Assembly (NCBI RefSeq): GCF_001701025.1
Contig: NZ_CP016793.1
Span: 2,914,001 to 2,978,000, forward strand
Source: Lentzea guizhouensis
GTDB taxonomy: Bacteria; Actinomycetota; Actinomycetes; Mycobacteriales; Pseudonocardiaceae
Direction: 5' to 3'
Length of the DNA stretch: 64,000 bases
Part shown: positions 17,995-27,588 of the stretch, piece after piece
Layout of the letters: the number at the start of each line of letters is the position of its first letter
Numbering within the stretch: position 1 is the stretch's first letter
Position numbers and translations under genes: made by a program
Notes under the pieces: generated by a model
Databases searched by the model: none
Seen by the model: the letters and a program-made list of their open reading frames with translations, nothing else
Told to the model about the DNA's origin: nothing

Positions 17995-20109
17995 ATGTTC
18001 GCGAAATGGGGCTCGCTCGCATACAGACGGCGTTGGGTGGTGCTGGTCGCGACCGTACTGCTCGCCGTCCTCGGTGGCGTGTGGGGACTGGGCGTGTTCG
18101 ACAAGCTCAGCCAGGGTGGGTACGAGGCCCCCAGCAGTGAGGCCGCGCGTGCGGACAAGGTCGCCGAAGAGGCGTTCGGGCGCAAGAACGGTGACGTGAT
18201 CGTCATCTACCGGGGTGACTTCGGTAACCCGCTCGAGCTCAAGAAGGTCGCTGATCACATCGGCGGCCTGTCGAAGGACGACGTGCTGAACGTCGTCGGG
18301 CCGGTGCCGAGCGACGACAAGCAGCAGGCGCTCGTCGCGATCACCCTGAACAGCAGCGACTCCAACGAGCAGATCAAGCAGTTCGAGGACGTCCAGGCCC
18401 GGCTCTCGATCGACGGGTTCAGCCAGCAGGTCGGTGGTCTCGTGCCGACCCAGAAGGCCATCAACGACATGTCGCAGGAGGACCTGACGCGGGCCGAGAT
18501 GTTCTCGCTGCCGCTGGTCCTGCTCCTGCTCGTGATCATCTTCGGCGGTCTGGTCGCCGCCAGCCTGCCCGTGGTCGTCGGCGGTCTCGCGATCATGGGC
18601 GCGCTCGGTGTGCTGCACGTGGTCGCCATCTACACCGAGGTCAACTCGTTCGCGGTCAACGTCGCCTCGCTGCTCGGGCTGGGCATGGCGATCGACTACG
18701 GGCTGTTCATGGTCGGCCGGTTCCGCGAGGAGCTCGCGCAGGGACGCACGACCGAACAAGCCGTGGGCAGGACCGTCGCATCAGCGGGACGCACCGTGCT
18801 GTTCAGCGCGACGCTGCTGGTCATCGCGCTCGCCGGGCTGCTGCTCTTCCCGCACGGGTTCCTCAAGTCCCTCGCGTACGGCGGTGTCGCGTCGGTCGCG
18901 ATCGCCGCCCTGGTCTCCCTCACGCTGCTGCCCGCGTTGCTGGGCGTGCTCGGCCACCGGGTCGACAAGCTCGCCATGCCGTGGCGTAAGAGGGAGCCGA
19001 GCGAACGCGGCTGGCGCCGGCTCAGCGGCTGGGTCATGAAGCGGCCGGTCCTGGTCGCGGTGCCGATCATCGGTGTGCTGGTCGCGCTCGGCGCGCCGTT
19101 CCTCGGTGTGCAGTTCGGCCAGGTCACCGAGAAGGTGCTGCCTGAAGGCAACCCGGTGCGGGTGGCCACCGAGAACATCAACGAGAACTTCTCCGCGCTC
19201 TCCAACACCGGCTTCAAGGTCGTGGTGAAGGGCGGCGACCAGGCGGCCGTGCAGGAGTACCTGGGCAAGCTCAAGGACGTTCCCGGCGTCGGCGAGGTGC
19301 AGCCGGTCGGCCAGGGTGGCGGCGTCACGGCCGTGTCCGCCGGCCTGGAGCAGGACGCGCTCAGCGACGAGTCGAAGCAGGCGCTGAAGGATGTCCGCGC
19401 GCTGCCCGCCCCGCAGGACGCCGAGGTGCTGGTCGGCGGCAACACCGCGATGGTGAGCGACTCGCTCGACGCCATCCGCGACGGGCTGCCGTTGATGGTC
19501 GCGCTGCTCGTAGGCGCGACGCTGGTCCTGATGTTCCTGGCGTTCGGCTCGGTCGTGCTGCCGATCAAGGCCGTCGTGATGAGCGCGCTGTCGCTGTCCG
19601 CGACCTTCGGCGTGCTGGTGTGGGTCTTCCAGGAGGGCCACTTCGCCGACCTGCTCGGCGTCACGCCGGGGCCGCTGGAGTCGGGCATCGTCGTGCTGAT
19701 GGCGGCGATCGTGTTCGGCCTGTCGACGGACTACGAGGTCTTCCTGCTCTCCAGGATGGTCGAGGCGCGCAGCAACGGCGCCACCACCGAGGAGGCGGTC
19801 ACCACCGGCCTCGCCAAGACCGGCCGGGTGATCACCTCAGCCGCGCTGCTGCTGATCGTGGTGACCGGCGCGTTCGCGTTCTCGCAGGTCGCGATGATGC
19901 GGTTCGTCGGCGTCGGCATGATCCTCGCGCTGGCGCTCGACGCCACCGTGGTGCGGATGCTGCTCGTGCCCGCCGTGCTGAAGCTGCTCGGCAACGCCGC
20001 GTGGTGGGCGCCCGGCCCGCTCAAGCGGATCCAGGAACGCCTCGCGCTTCACGACGAGCCGGCGGACGACCTGGACGAAGAGGTCAGGGAGCCCGTCGCG
20101 GTCGGCTGA
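17995..20109 (+). CDS. MMPL/RND family membrane transporter
   Basis: 704-residue inner-membrane exporter. TM1 follows a short N-terminus (RRRWVVLVATVLLAVLGGVW). The two MMPL repeats each have a soluble outer domain and about six helices; LGMAIDYGLFMVGRFREEL and FGLSTDYEVFLLSRMVEA are the paired TM4/TM10 motifs with proton-relay Asp-Tyr. ATG at 17995 has GGAGG ten bases upstream. Cargo unknown (lipid, pigment or drug). Controlled presumably by the divergent TetR gene. Confidence 0.93.
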   Translation: MFAKWGSLAYRRRWVVLVATVLLAVLGGVWGLGVFDKLSQGGYEAPSSEAARADKVAEEAFGRKNGDVIVIYRGDFGNPLELKKVADHIGGLSKDDVLNVVGPVPSDDKQQALVAITLNSSDSNEQIKQFEDVQARLSIDGFSQQVGGLVPTQKAINDMSQEDLTRAEMFSLPLVLLLLVIIFGGLVAASLPVVVGGLAIMGALGVLHVVAIYTEVNSFAVNVASLLGLGMAIDYGLFMVGRFREELAQGRTTEQAVGRTVASAGRTVLFSATLLVIALAGLLLFPHGFLKSLAYGGVASVAIAALVSLTLLPALLGVLGHRVDKLAMPWRKREPSERGWRRLSGWVMKRPVLVAVPIIGVLVALGAPFLGVQFGQVTEKVLPEGNPVRVATENINENFSALSNTGFKVVVKGGDQAAVQEYLGKLKDVPGVGEVQPVGQGGGVTAVSAGLEQDALSDESKQALKDVRALPAPQDAEVLVGGNTAMVSDSLDAIRDGLPLMVALLVGATLVLMFLAFGSVVLPIKAVVMSALSLSATFGVLVWVFQEGHFADLLGVTPGPLESGIVVLMAAIVFGLSTDYEVFLLSRMVEARSNGATTEEAVTTGLAKTGRVITSAALLLIVVTGAFAFSQVAMMRFVGVGMILALALDATVVRMLLVPAVLKLLGNAAWWAPGPLKRIQERLALHDEPADDLDEEVREPVAVG

Positions 20110-21125
20110 CCGGGAGCCAAAGCGATCATGGCCGCGTCGAACTGGCGCGGCCTTTTCGCTTCCTCGAACGCGTTCGTGCGCATCCGGTAGGTCGCGAGCA
20201 CGGCGTTGGAGCTGTCCAGCACGGTCGTCGTCGTCCCGGTCGCGAGGAAAACCCTCCCGTCGCCGGGCGCGATGGCGACACCAGGTGCGTTGATGGGCAA
20301 ACGTTCGCGCACGGTCATGGTCGCCGCGTCGACGACGGCGACCGAGCCCTCCTTCGGCAGCGTCACGTAGACCGTCGAGCCGTCCGGGGTCACCGCGGTG
20401 GTGCCCGCGCCGGTGCCGATGCCCACCGCGCCGACCACCGCGTTCGTCGCCGTGTCGATCACCATCAGCGTGCCGGGGGTCTTCTCCCCCAGCCGCATAC
20501 CGCTCACGTAGAGCCGCGAGCCGTCCGGCGACAGCGCCACGTGCTGCGGCAGGCCGCCGACGTAGATCGTCGAGGTCTGGAACGCGACCGCGGTGTCGAC
20601 CAGGCTGATCGTGCCGTCCTGGGCGTTCGCGACGTAGAGGACCTTGTTGTCCGGGTGCACGACGAGGCCCTGCGGCTGCCCGCCGACCTTGATCGCGGCC
20701 ACCACCCGGAACTCCTGCGGGTCGATCACCGCCACGCTGCCGCTCGCGCTCACGTAGAGGCGCCCGCCGTCCGGGCGCATCGCCGCGTGGGAGAGCTGGA
20801 CCTGGGTGAAGAGCCGGTTGACCACCGCGCCGGTGTCCGGGTCGACCTCGGTGACCGCGCCGGACCAGCCGTTGACCACGAAGAGGCGCCTGCCGTCCGG
20901 TGAGACCGCCACACCCGTCGCCCTGCCGTTGGTGTCGGCCTCGGCCAGCACGGCGCCGCTGCGTGTGTCGACCACCTGGACGAGACCGGACTTGCCCACG
21001 ACGAAAGCCCGTGGAGCCGAAGATCCGGAAGAGATCGGAACGAGGTCGTGCTGCTGCTCGGCACCCATCGCCGCGACGACCGCCGAGAGCGCCAGAACCG
21101 CGGCCACGAGGCGTGGCTTTGCCAT
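20049..21125 (-). CDS. Exported YncE-like beta-propeller protein
   Basis: 358 residues. An N-terminal hydrophobic signal (LVAAVLALSAVVAAMGA) precedes about seven YVTN-type repeats, e.g. GVAVSPDGRRLFVVNGWSG, VVHPDNKVLYVANAQDG and HVALSPDGSRLYVSGM. Probable surface or secreted seven-bladed propeller for binding. The ATG at 21125 is chosen because upstream sequence is arginine-rich non-coding. The last 61 bp overlap the MMPL 3' end and its terminator, giving a low-complexity Ser-rich tail. Confidence 0.85.
   Translation of the reverse strand: MAKPRLVAAVLALSAVVAAMGAEQQHDLVPISSGSSAPRAFVVGKSGLVQVVDTRSGAVLAEADTNGRATGVAVSPDGRRLFVVNGWSGAVTEVDPDTGAVVNRLFTQVQLSHAAMRPDGGRLYVSASGSVAVIDPQEFRVVAAIKVGGQPQGLVVHPDNKVLYVANAQDGTISLVDTAVAFQTSTIYVGGLPQHVALSPDGSRLYVSGMRLGEKTPGTLMVIDTATNAVVGAVGIGTGAGTTAVTPDGSTVYVTLPKEGSVAVVDAATMTVRERLPINAPGVAIAPGDGRVFLATGTTTTVLDSSNAVLATYRMRTNAFEEAKRPRQFDAAMIALAPGQPTATGSLTSSSRSSAGSS
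20130..20156 (+). terminator. MMPL gene terminator
   Basis: GGCCGCG (20130-20136) pairs with CGCGGCC (20146-20152), followed by TTTT. It starts 20 bp after the MMPL stop and lies inside the 3' end of the convergent beta-propeller gene. Confidence 0.7.
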
Positions 21126-21206
21126 AGCCCGGATGGGACCACTTCCGGGTGCTTTTGATCTACTTCCGTCACTCGGTAGAGGGAAATCTATGCCTGGTCG
21201 AAGTAC

Positions 21207-21241
21207 GACCGCCGCCCGCAACGGCGGTGCGGGCGGCGGTC
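21207..21241. terminator. Hairpin after the DUF2339 gene
   Basis: GACCGCCGCCCGC (21207-21219) pairs perfectly with GCGGGCGGCGGTC (21229-21241), loop of nine bases, starting eight bases past the DUF2339 stop on the minus strand. The rest of the 21126-21249 gap shows nothing else. Confidence 0.65.
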
Positions 21242-21249
21242 GTCGGCGA

Positions 21250-23265
21250 TCAGTAGGCGGGCGGCACCACCGGTGCGGGTGCAGGCTGTTCCGGGGCCTT
21301 CTGCGACGCCACCAGCTTGGCGTACCGGGCGCCCGCGAAGAGCAGCACCAGACCGGCACCGAGGAACGCCAGCACCCGCGCGAACCCGTCCAGCGCCGCC
21401 AGGTCGAACAGCAGCAGCTTGGCGACCGCGGCGGCGACCAGCACCAGGCCGGAGATCCGCAACGCCGTCACGTTGATGCCCTTGAGCAGCAGGAACAGCG
21501 CGGCGACGGTCCACGACACGGTGACGATCGAGTGTCCGAACAGGAAGCCGGTCTCGTCCGGCGACACAGCAGCGCCGCGCACAGCACCAAGCCCGCCGCG
21601 CCGTAGAGCACCACCAGCCCGGCCATGATCCAGCCGAACGGGTTCTCCGCCGGCGGGCGCAGCAGCTTCATCCTCGCCGCCGCCCACGGCACCGCCACGG
21701 CGAACGCGGCCAGCATCAGCGAGGTGACCATGCCCGCGGCGTAGTCGCCGGGGCTCGCCTGCCGGAAGAAGCGCGGCTCGTCCAGCAGCCACGTGAGCGG
21801 TACCGCCTGCGTGATCGTCATCAGGAACCCGAGCGCGCCGAACGCGATCGAACCGACCAGCGCGCTCTTCTTGCCCAGCCGCGCGGCGAGGAAGGCCAGC
21901 AGGATCGCCTCCGCCAGCACGATCGCCGCCCGCACGTTGCCGTCGAGCGCGACGACCGTCGTCTGGAACAGTGCGAGCATGCCGGTCGCACCGGCCGCCG
22001 TCGAGAACGCCCTGGGCAGGGCGGGGACCATCCAGATCGCCAGCAGCACCGCGGCCACCGCACCGGCCAGCACGGACGCGGCCGTCCGGTCCAGCAGCGT
22101 CGTCGCGAACAGCGAGGGCAGCGCGGAACCGGCGACCAGCGCGATCGCGACGATGTCCGCAGGACGCTTCCGGATGGTGAACAGCGCCACCGCGATGCCG
22201 ACGACGGTCGCGGTCGCGGCGACGCCGACGACGGTCCACTCGAAGTCGGCGGGGATGGCGCTCGCGGTGGCCAGCAGCGAGGCGATGATCGGCGGGAAGC
22301 CGCCGGCGATCGCGAGGCCGGGCCAGTTGCGCTGGATCTGCACCGGCGTGCTGGCCGTCTTCAGCACCAGCAGGAAGCCGACGAGCAGCACGGTGAAGCC
22401 GTCGGTGATGATCGGCGAGCAGATGGCACACGCTGCGACGACACCGACCGCGAGCGTTTGCGAGTCCCACCGCAGCGCCAGCACGACACCGGCGGCGGCG
22501 ACCGCGAGCCCGACTACCAGGCCGGCGAACGGCGGCAGGTACCCGTACAGGCTCGTGGCGGCGATGACGTCGAGGTACAGGCCGGCGAAACCGGTCGCGG
22601 CCAGCGCGAACGCCCCCGTGCGACCGGCCGGGTTGCGGTGCAGCCACATGCCGATGCCGATCAGCGCGGAGCTGAGCACCGCGCCGCCGACCACCCGCGG
22701 CAACGGGCCGAGCCAGCCGCGCTGGATCGCCAGCACCATCAGCATGACCAGGCCGAGCACGGTGATCGCGCCACCGACCCACGCCAGCAGCTTGGAGCCG
22801 GCGCCGTCCTTGCTGAGCTTCTGGAACAGCGTCTCGCGCGGTGGCACCGGAGCCTGCGGCCACTGCTGCTGCGGGACGCCACGCGGGGGCCCCGCGTGCG
22901 CTCCTGGGGTACGAAAGCTCCCCGCGTGCACTTGCGGCCACTGCTGCGGCGCGGTGCTGGGAAGCGGTGGGGACGGCTGCTGCGCCGCCGCGCCCTGACC
23001 CGACCACGGGTTCGGCGGCGGCGCGGACTGCTGGGGGAAGTGGGCGGTGGGCGTCGGCCCGCTCCGGCGCCGGCTGTTGCGGAACGGCCGCCTCCGGTGC
23101 GGCGGTCGGTGCTTGCGCGGCCTGCGGCGGTGCGTCTGCCTCCGCCACCGCGACAGCCGACCGTTGTTCGCGCATCTCCGCGCTGATCGTCGTCAGCCGC
23201 TGGCCGATCGCGGCGAGCTCCAACGCGAGGCGCTGCTCGTACCCGAGACGATCCTGTCCGCTCAT
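21250..23265 (-). pseudogene. DUF2339 multi-pass membrane protein, interrupted by two frameshifts
   Basis: Reconstructed product of about 670 residues: an N-terminal coiled segment (YEQRLALELAAIGQRLTTIS), a Pro/Gln/Ala-rich linker, and about 20 hydrophobic helices typical of DUF2339. The N-terminus (ATG 23265) and the C-terminal ~100 residues (stop 21250) share one frame, while the central part lies in a second frame. The breaks are near 23045-23055 (one extra base) and near 21562-21567, where removing TG on the coding strand joins CAALL to SPDETGFLFG. The indels cancel in sum. The central frame alone could be read from GTG 22931 to a stop at 21468. Real decay or sequencing error are both possible; function unknown. 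Confidence 0.75.
22909..22928. repeat. 20-bp exact copy of an intergenic repeat (also at 1822-1841)
   Basis: GTACGAAAGCTCCCCGCGTG occurs here and in the hairpin between sigM and the pseudokinase gene. In both places ACGCGGGG lies upstream as an inverted partner. Here it lies inside the low-complexity linker of the DUF2339 gene, flanked by near-identical GCAGCAGTGGCCGCA blocks (coding strand). Confidence 0.6.
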
Positions 23266-23338
23266 GCGTAAAGGGTGAGGCAGCACACGCCCGGTGACAT
23301 CCGTACACCTACTCACTCGGCTTGACTACATAGGTGTG

Positions 23339-23348
23339 TAATCGATTA
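23339..23348. promoter_or_regulatory. Candidate RbsR operator upstream of the ribose operon
   Basis: Perfect palindrome TAATCGATTA with the central CG typical of LacI-family operators, 11 bp before the rbsR start. A possible -35 TTGACT lies at 23322-23327. Autoregulation by RbsR is inferred. Confidence 0.65.
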
Positions 23349-23359
23349 ACTACGGCCTC

Positions 23360-24334
23360 GTGACGACCATGAAGGACGTCGCGCAGCACGCAGGCGTCTC
23401 CACGGCCACCGTGTCGCGCGTGCTCAACGGCCATGCCGCCCCGACTCCCGAGACCCGCGAGCGCGTGCTCGCCGCGATCGAGGAGCTCGGCTACCGGCCC
23501 AACGCCCTGGCGCGATCCCTCAGGACCACCAGCACCCAGACCCTCGGTCTGGTCATCAGCGATCTGCTGAACCCCTTCTTCGCCGAGATCGCGCGAGCGG
23601 TCGAGGACGAAGCCCGGTCACACGGCTACTGCGTCGTGATCGGGAACGCCGACGAGAGCGCCGAGCAGGAGGCCACCTACGTGCGCACCCTGCTCGACCG
23701 CCGGGTGGACGGCCTCCTGCTGTGCCCCGCGACCGATGACCCCGCCCTGGTTCGCGAAGTGAGCGCAGGCGGCGTTCCGCTCGTCCTGCTCGACCGGACG
23801 GTCAGGGGCGCGACATGCCCCGTCGTCCGCGCCGACGGCAGCGAGGCATTGACCGCGCTCGCCCGGCGGCTCGTCGGCGCCGGCCACACCCGCATCGGCG
23901 TGATCGCGGGTCCGCCGAACACCTCCACCGGGAGAGAACGGACCGACGTGCTCACGGGCGCGCTCGGCGGTCTCGCACAGGTCGTGCACGGCGACTTCCG
24001 GCAGGAGAGCGGAAGCCAGGCCGCGGCCCAGCTGATCGACGCCGGTGCCACGGCGTTGGTCGCGATGGACAACCTGATGGGCCTCGGCGCGTTGGGTGAG
24101 ATCAAGGGCCGCGGCCTGCGGATCCCGCACGACATCGCGCTCGCGGTGTTCGACGACCAGCCGTGGTTCCCGCTGCTGGACCCGCCGATCACGGTCATCG
24201 CGCAGCCGACCGTCGAGATGGGCCGCGCCGCCGCCCGCAGCCTGCTCGCCCTGATCAACGGCAAGCAGCCCGACGACGTCCGGCTCACCGCGAAGCTCGT
24301 GCTGCGCGGCTCGCTCGGGGAGGCAGAGCTGTGA
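23360..24334 (+). CDS. rbsR: LacI family regulator of the ribose operon
   Basis: 324 residues. The LacI HTH covers residues 3-50 (MKDVAQHAGVSTATVSRVLN) with the hinge helix ALARSLR. A periplasmic-binding-protein-like sensor domain follows (GLVISDLLNPFFAEIARAVE). As the first gene of the operon, with a palindrome just upstream and a GTGA overlap with the ABC ATPase gene, it most likely represses the operon and responds to ribose or a related pentose. GTG start at 23360. Sugar specificity rests on the ribokinase and transporter genes downstream. Confidence 0.88.
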   Translation: MTTMKDVAQHAGVSTATVSRVLNGHAAPTPETRERVLAAIEELGYRPNALARSLRTTSTQTLGLVISDLLNPFFAEIARAVEDEARSHGYCVVIGNADESAEQEATYVRTLLDRRVDGLLLCPATDDPALVREVSAGGVPLVLLDRTVRGATCPVVRADGSEALTALARRLVGAGHTRIGVIAGPPNTSTGRERTDVLTGALGGLAQVVHGDFRQESGSQAAAQLIDAGATALVAMDNLMGLGALGEIKGRGLRIPHDIALAVFDDQPWFPLLDPPITVIAQPTVEMGRAAARSLLALINGKQPDDVRLTAKLVLRGSLGEAEL

Positions 24335-25740
24335 AGGCCCTGATCACCGCCCGCGGCATCACCAAGCGGTTCGGCGCGACCAAGGCGTTGGACGGCGTCG
24401 ACCTCGACATCAACGCGGGCGAGGTGCACGTCCTGCTCGGCGAGAACGGCGCCGGCAAGTCCACGCTGGTCAAGGTGCTCGCGGGCATCCACAGCCACGA
24501 CGCGGGCACGATCGAGGGCAGCGCGAGCCTCGCCGTGATCCACCAGGAGCTCGCGCTCGTCCCCGAGCTGAGCGTCGCGGAGAACCTGTTCCTGAACCGC
24601 CTCCCGCGCAGGGTCGGGTTCGTCGACCGCGCCGAGATGCGCCGCCGGGCCCCGGAGCTGCTGGACCGCGTCGGGCTGACCGTCGACCCGGACGCCAAGG
24701 TCAAAGACCTCGGCATCGCCCAGCAGCAGATGATCGAGATCGCCCGCGCGCTCGACAAGGACGCCGGCGTGCTGATCCTCGACGAGCCGACCGCGGTGCT
24801 CACCGACACCGAGACCGACCGGTTGCTGCGGATCATGGCGCAGCTGCGGGAGAACGGCGTCGGCCTCGTCTTCATCACCCACCACCTGGACGAGATCCAG
24901 CGCATCGCCGACCGCATCACGGTCCTGCGCGACGGCCGGTCCGTCGGTGTCCTCGGCCCGCGCGCCACCACCCAGCACATGATCGAGCTGATGGTCGGCC
25001 GCCCGATCGACGAGCAGTACCCGCGTCAGCGGCGGGGTTCCGGCCGGCCGTTGCTCAGCATCTCCGGGCTCACCAAGCGCGGCGTCTTCAGCGACATCGA
25101 CATCGAGGTGCACGCGGGCGAGGTCGTCGGCATCGCCGGGCTCGTCGGTGCCGGTCGCACGGAGGTCGTGCGCGCCGCGTTCGGTGTGGACGACTACGAC
25201 CGCGGCACGGTGGTGGTCGACGGGAAACCGGTGCCGCGCCACAACGTCCAGGCCGCCATCAAGGCAGGTCTCGGGCTGGTGCCGGAGGACCGCAAGGGCC
25301 AGGGCCTGGTCCTCACCGCGACCGTCGGCTCGAACCTCGAGCTCGTGACGCTGGCCAACCGCGACCGCGGCCGCCTGACCGACATCGCGGGCAAGCTCCG
25401 CATCAAGGGCCGCGTCGACCAGCCCGTGAAGGAGCTGTCGGGCGGCAACCAGCAGAAGGTCGTCATCGGCAAGTGGCTGCTGGCCGACCCGAAGGTGCTG
25501 ATCCTCGACGAGCCCACCCGCGGTGTCGACGTGGGCGCGAAGGTCGAGATCTACGAGCTGGTCAACCGGATGACCGCCGCCGGACGGGCCGTGCTGCTCG
25601 TGTCGAGCGACCTGCCCGAGGTGATCGGGATGAGCGACCGCGTCGTCGTGATGGCACACGGCCGGGTGGCCGGTGAGCTGCCAGGGGGCGCGACCCAAGA
25701 CCAGGTGATGGCACTCGCCGTGCAGGAGACCCAAGCGTGA
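24331..25740 (+). CDS. rbsA: Ribose-type ABC transporter ATP-binding protein
   Basis: 469 residues with two fused ABC domains. Domain 1 has Walker A GENGAGKST (about residues 38-46) and Walker B LILDEPTAVL. Domain 2 has the degenerate Walker A GLVGAGRTE and the signature LSGGNQQKVVIGKWLL with LILDEPTRGVD, the usual sugar CUT2 pattern in which the second site is partly inactive. Slightly shorter than typical RbsA (about 500). The GTG start at 24331 overlaps the rbsR stop; its stop overlaps rbsC. Confidence 0.94.
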   Translation: MKALITARGITKRFGATKALDGVDLDINAGEVHVLLGENGAGKSTLVKVLAGIHSHDAGTIEGSASLAVIHQELALVPELSVAENLFLNRLPRRVGFVDRAEMRRRAPELLDRVGLTVDPDAKVKDLGIAQQQMIEIARALDKDAGVLILDEPTAVLTDTETDRLLRIMAQLRENGVGLVFITHHLDEIQRIADRITVLRDGRSVGVLGPRATTQHMIELMVGRPIDEQYPRQRRGSGRPLLSISGLTKRGVFSDIDIEVHAGEVVGIAGLVGAGRTEVVRAAFGVDDYDRGTVVVDGKPVPRHNVQAAIKAGLGLVPEDRKGQGLVLTATVGSNLELVTLANRDRGRLTDIAGKLRIKGRVDQPVKELSGGNQQKVVIGKWLLADPKVLILDEPTRGVDVGAKVEIYELVNRMTAAGRAVLLVSSDLPEVIGMSDRVVVMAHGRVAGELPGGATQDQVMALAVQETQA

Positions 25741-26642
25741 GCACGATCAGCATTCGCAAGTACGCCGGTGAGAACGGCGCGTTGGCCGGGCTTCTGGTGC
25801 TCGCCGTGGTCATCGCGGTCATGCAGCCGGCGTTCCTCAACGCCCAGAACCTGCTCAACGTGGGCGTGCAGGCCGCGGTCATCGCGATCATGGCGTTCGG
25901 CATGACGTTCGTGGTGGTCGCGGGCGGGATCGACCTGAGCGTCGGCAGCATCGCCGCGCTGGCCGCGATGGTCGGTGCGCTGACCGCGGGGCCGCTCGGC
26001 CTGGTCGTCGGCGCGCTGTGCGGTCTCGTGAACGGTGCGTTGATCAGCTACGGCAAGCTGCCGCCGTTCATCGCGACGCTCGCGATGCTCAGCGTGGCCC
26101 GCGGGCTCACCCTGGTGTTCTCCGAGGGCCAGCCGCACGAGACCGACGAGCTGGTGACGTTCCTCGGCTCGAACCTCACGCCGTCGCTGCCCCTGCCGTT
26201 GCTGTTGATGCTGGCGTTCTTCGGCATCACCGGCCTGGTCCTCACGCGCACCAACCTCGGCCGCCGCATGTACGCGATCGGCGGCAACGAGGAGGCCGCG
26301 AAGCTCAGCGGCATCGATGTGCGCCGGAACAAGCTCTGGATCTACGCCCTGTCCGGCCTGTTCGCCGCCGCCGCGGGCCTCGTGCTCGCGGGACGGCTCG
26401 GGTCCGCCGGTCCGCAGGCAGCGGTCGGCTACGAGCTCGACGCCATCGCCGCCGTCGTCATCGGTGGTGCGTCGCTGTCCGGTGGCGTCGGCCGCGCCAC
26501 CGGGACGTTGGTCGGCGCACTCGTGCTCGCCGTCCTGCGCAACGGCCTCAACCTGCTGCAGGTGCCGCCGTTCTGGCAGCAGGTCGTCATCGGCGCGGTG
26601 ATCGCACTCGCCGCGCTGCTCGACTCACTCCGCCGTCGCTGA
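25737..26642 (+). CDS. rbsC: Ribose-type ABC transporter permease
   Basis: 301-residue CUT2 permease with about 8-10 helices. Diagnostic segments are GMTFVVVAGGIDLSVGSIAA and RRMYAIGGNEEAAKLSGID (the loop contacting the ATPase). The GTG start at 25737 overlaps the rbsA stop by four bases. Works as a homodimer with RbsA and the lipoprotein RbsB. Confidence 0.94.
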   Translation: MSTISIRKYAGENGALAGLLVLAVVIAVMQPAFLNAQNLLNVGVQAAVIAIMAFGMTFVVVAGGIDLSVGSIAALAAMVGALTAGPLGLVVGALCGLVNGALISYGKLPPFIATLAMLSVARGLTLVFSEGQPHETDELVTFLGSNLTPSLPLPLLLMLAFFGITGLVLTRTNLGRRMYAIGGNEEAAKLSGIDVRRNKLWIYALSGLFAAAAGLVLAGRLGSAGPQAAVGYELDAIAAVVIGGASLSGGVGRATGTLVGALVLAVLRNGLNLLQVPPFWQQVVIGAVIALAALLDSLRRR

Positions 26643-26673
26643 GTACAACCCGCAACAGGTAAGGAAAACGCTG

Positions 26674-27588
26674 ATGAAGGTGACCCGACGGATCGCGCTG
26701 ACCCTTGGTGCCGCGGCACTGCTGGCGTCGGGGTGCAGCGGAACCGGTGCGTCCGGAGGTCAGATCACCATCGGGCTGGCCGTGTCCACGCTGAACAACC
26801 CGTTCTTCGTGGAGCTGCAGCAGGGTGCTCAGGCGATGGCGGACAAGCTCGGCGCCAAGCTCACCGTGGTCGACGCGCAGAACGACGCGACGAACCAGGT
26901 CAACCACGTGCAGACGCTCGTGACCCAGGGCGTGAAGGCGATCATCCTGAACCCGGTCGACTCCAAGCAGTCAGCGCCCGCGGCGAAGGCGGCCGAGACG
27001 GCCAACATCCCGCTGATCTCGGTCGACCGCTCGGTCGAGGGCAAGGTCGCCGCCGAGGTCGCGTCGAACAACGTGCAGGGCGGCAGCCTCGCGGCCGTCG
27101 AGCTCGGCCGCGCCACCTCCGGCGAGGTCGCGCACCTCAAGGGCATCTCCGGCGCGTCGGCCTCCCGTGACCGCGGTCAGGGCTTCGAGCAGGGCCTGAA
27201 CAGCGGCAACATCAAGGTCGCCGCCACCGCCGTGGCCGACTTCGACCGCGCCAAGGGCCTCAACGAGACCACGAACCTGCTGCAGGGCACGCCGAACATC
27301 AAGGGCATCTTCGCCGAGAACGACGAGATGGCGCTCGGTGCGATCAAGGCGCTCGGCGCCCGTGCCGGCAAGGACGTCATGGTCGTCGGCTTCGACGGCA
27401 CGCCCGACGGCCTGAAGGCGATCCAGGAGGGCACGCTCTTCGCGACCATCGCGCAGCAGCCCAAGGCGCTGGGCGAGAAGGCCGTGGAGCAGGCGGTGCA
27501 CGCGGCCAAGGGCGAGGCGGTCCAGCAGGTCGTCGACGTCGAGGTGAAGGTCATCACCAAGCAGAACGTGGCAGAGTTCATCAAGTGA
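26674..27588 (+). CDS. rbsB: Ribose-type substrate-binding lipoprotein
   Basis: 304 residues. The lipobox LLASGC near residues 17-22 gives a lipid-anchored protein. The mature part begins GLAVSTLNNPFFVELQQGAQ, the type I periplasmic-binding fold of RbsB proteins; later GVKAIILNPVDSK and VVGFDGTPDGLKAI are conserved. GGTAAGGAAA is the ribosome site before ATG 26674. The stop overlaps rbsK by four bases. Confidence 0.94.
   Translation: MKVTRRIALTLGAAALLASGCSGTGASGGQITIGLAVSTLNNPFFVELQQGAQAMADKLGAKLTVVDAQNDATNQVNHVQTLVTQGVKAIILNPVDSKQSAPAAKAAETANIPLISVDRSVEGKVAAEVASNNVQGGSLAAVELGRATSGEVAHLKGISGASASRDRGQGFEQGLNSGNIKVAATAVADFDRAKGLNETTNLLQGTPNIKGIFAENDEMALGAIKALGARAGKDVMVVGFDGTPDGLKAIQEGTLFATIAQQPKALGEKAVEQAVHAAKGEAVQQVVDVEVKVITKQNVAEFIK

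Noticed and set aside
21468..22931. A complete 487-residue DUF2339 gene starting at GTG 22931
   Set aside because: Its C-terminus ends in Arg/Ser/Cys nonsense just where the true C-terminus continues in another frame, and the true N-terminus lies upstream; better read as a frameshifted gene.
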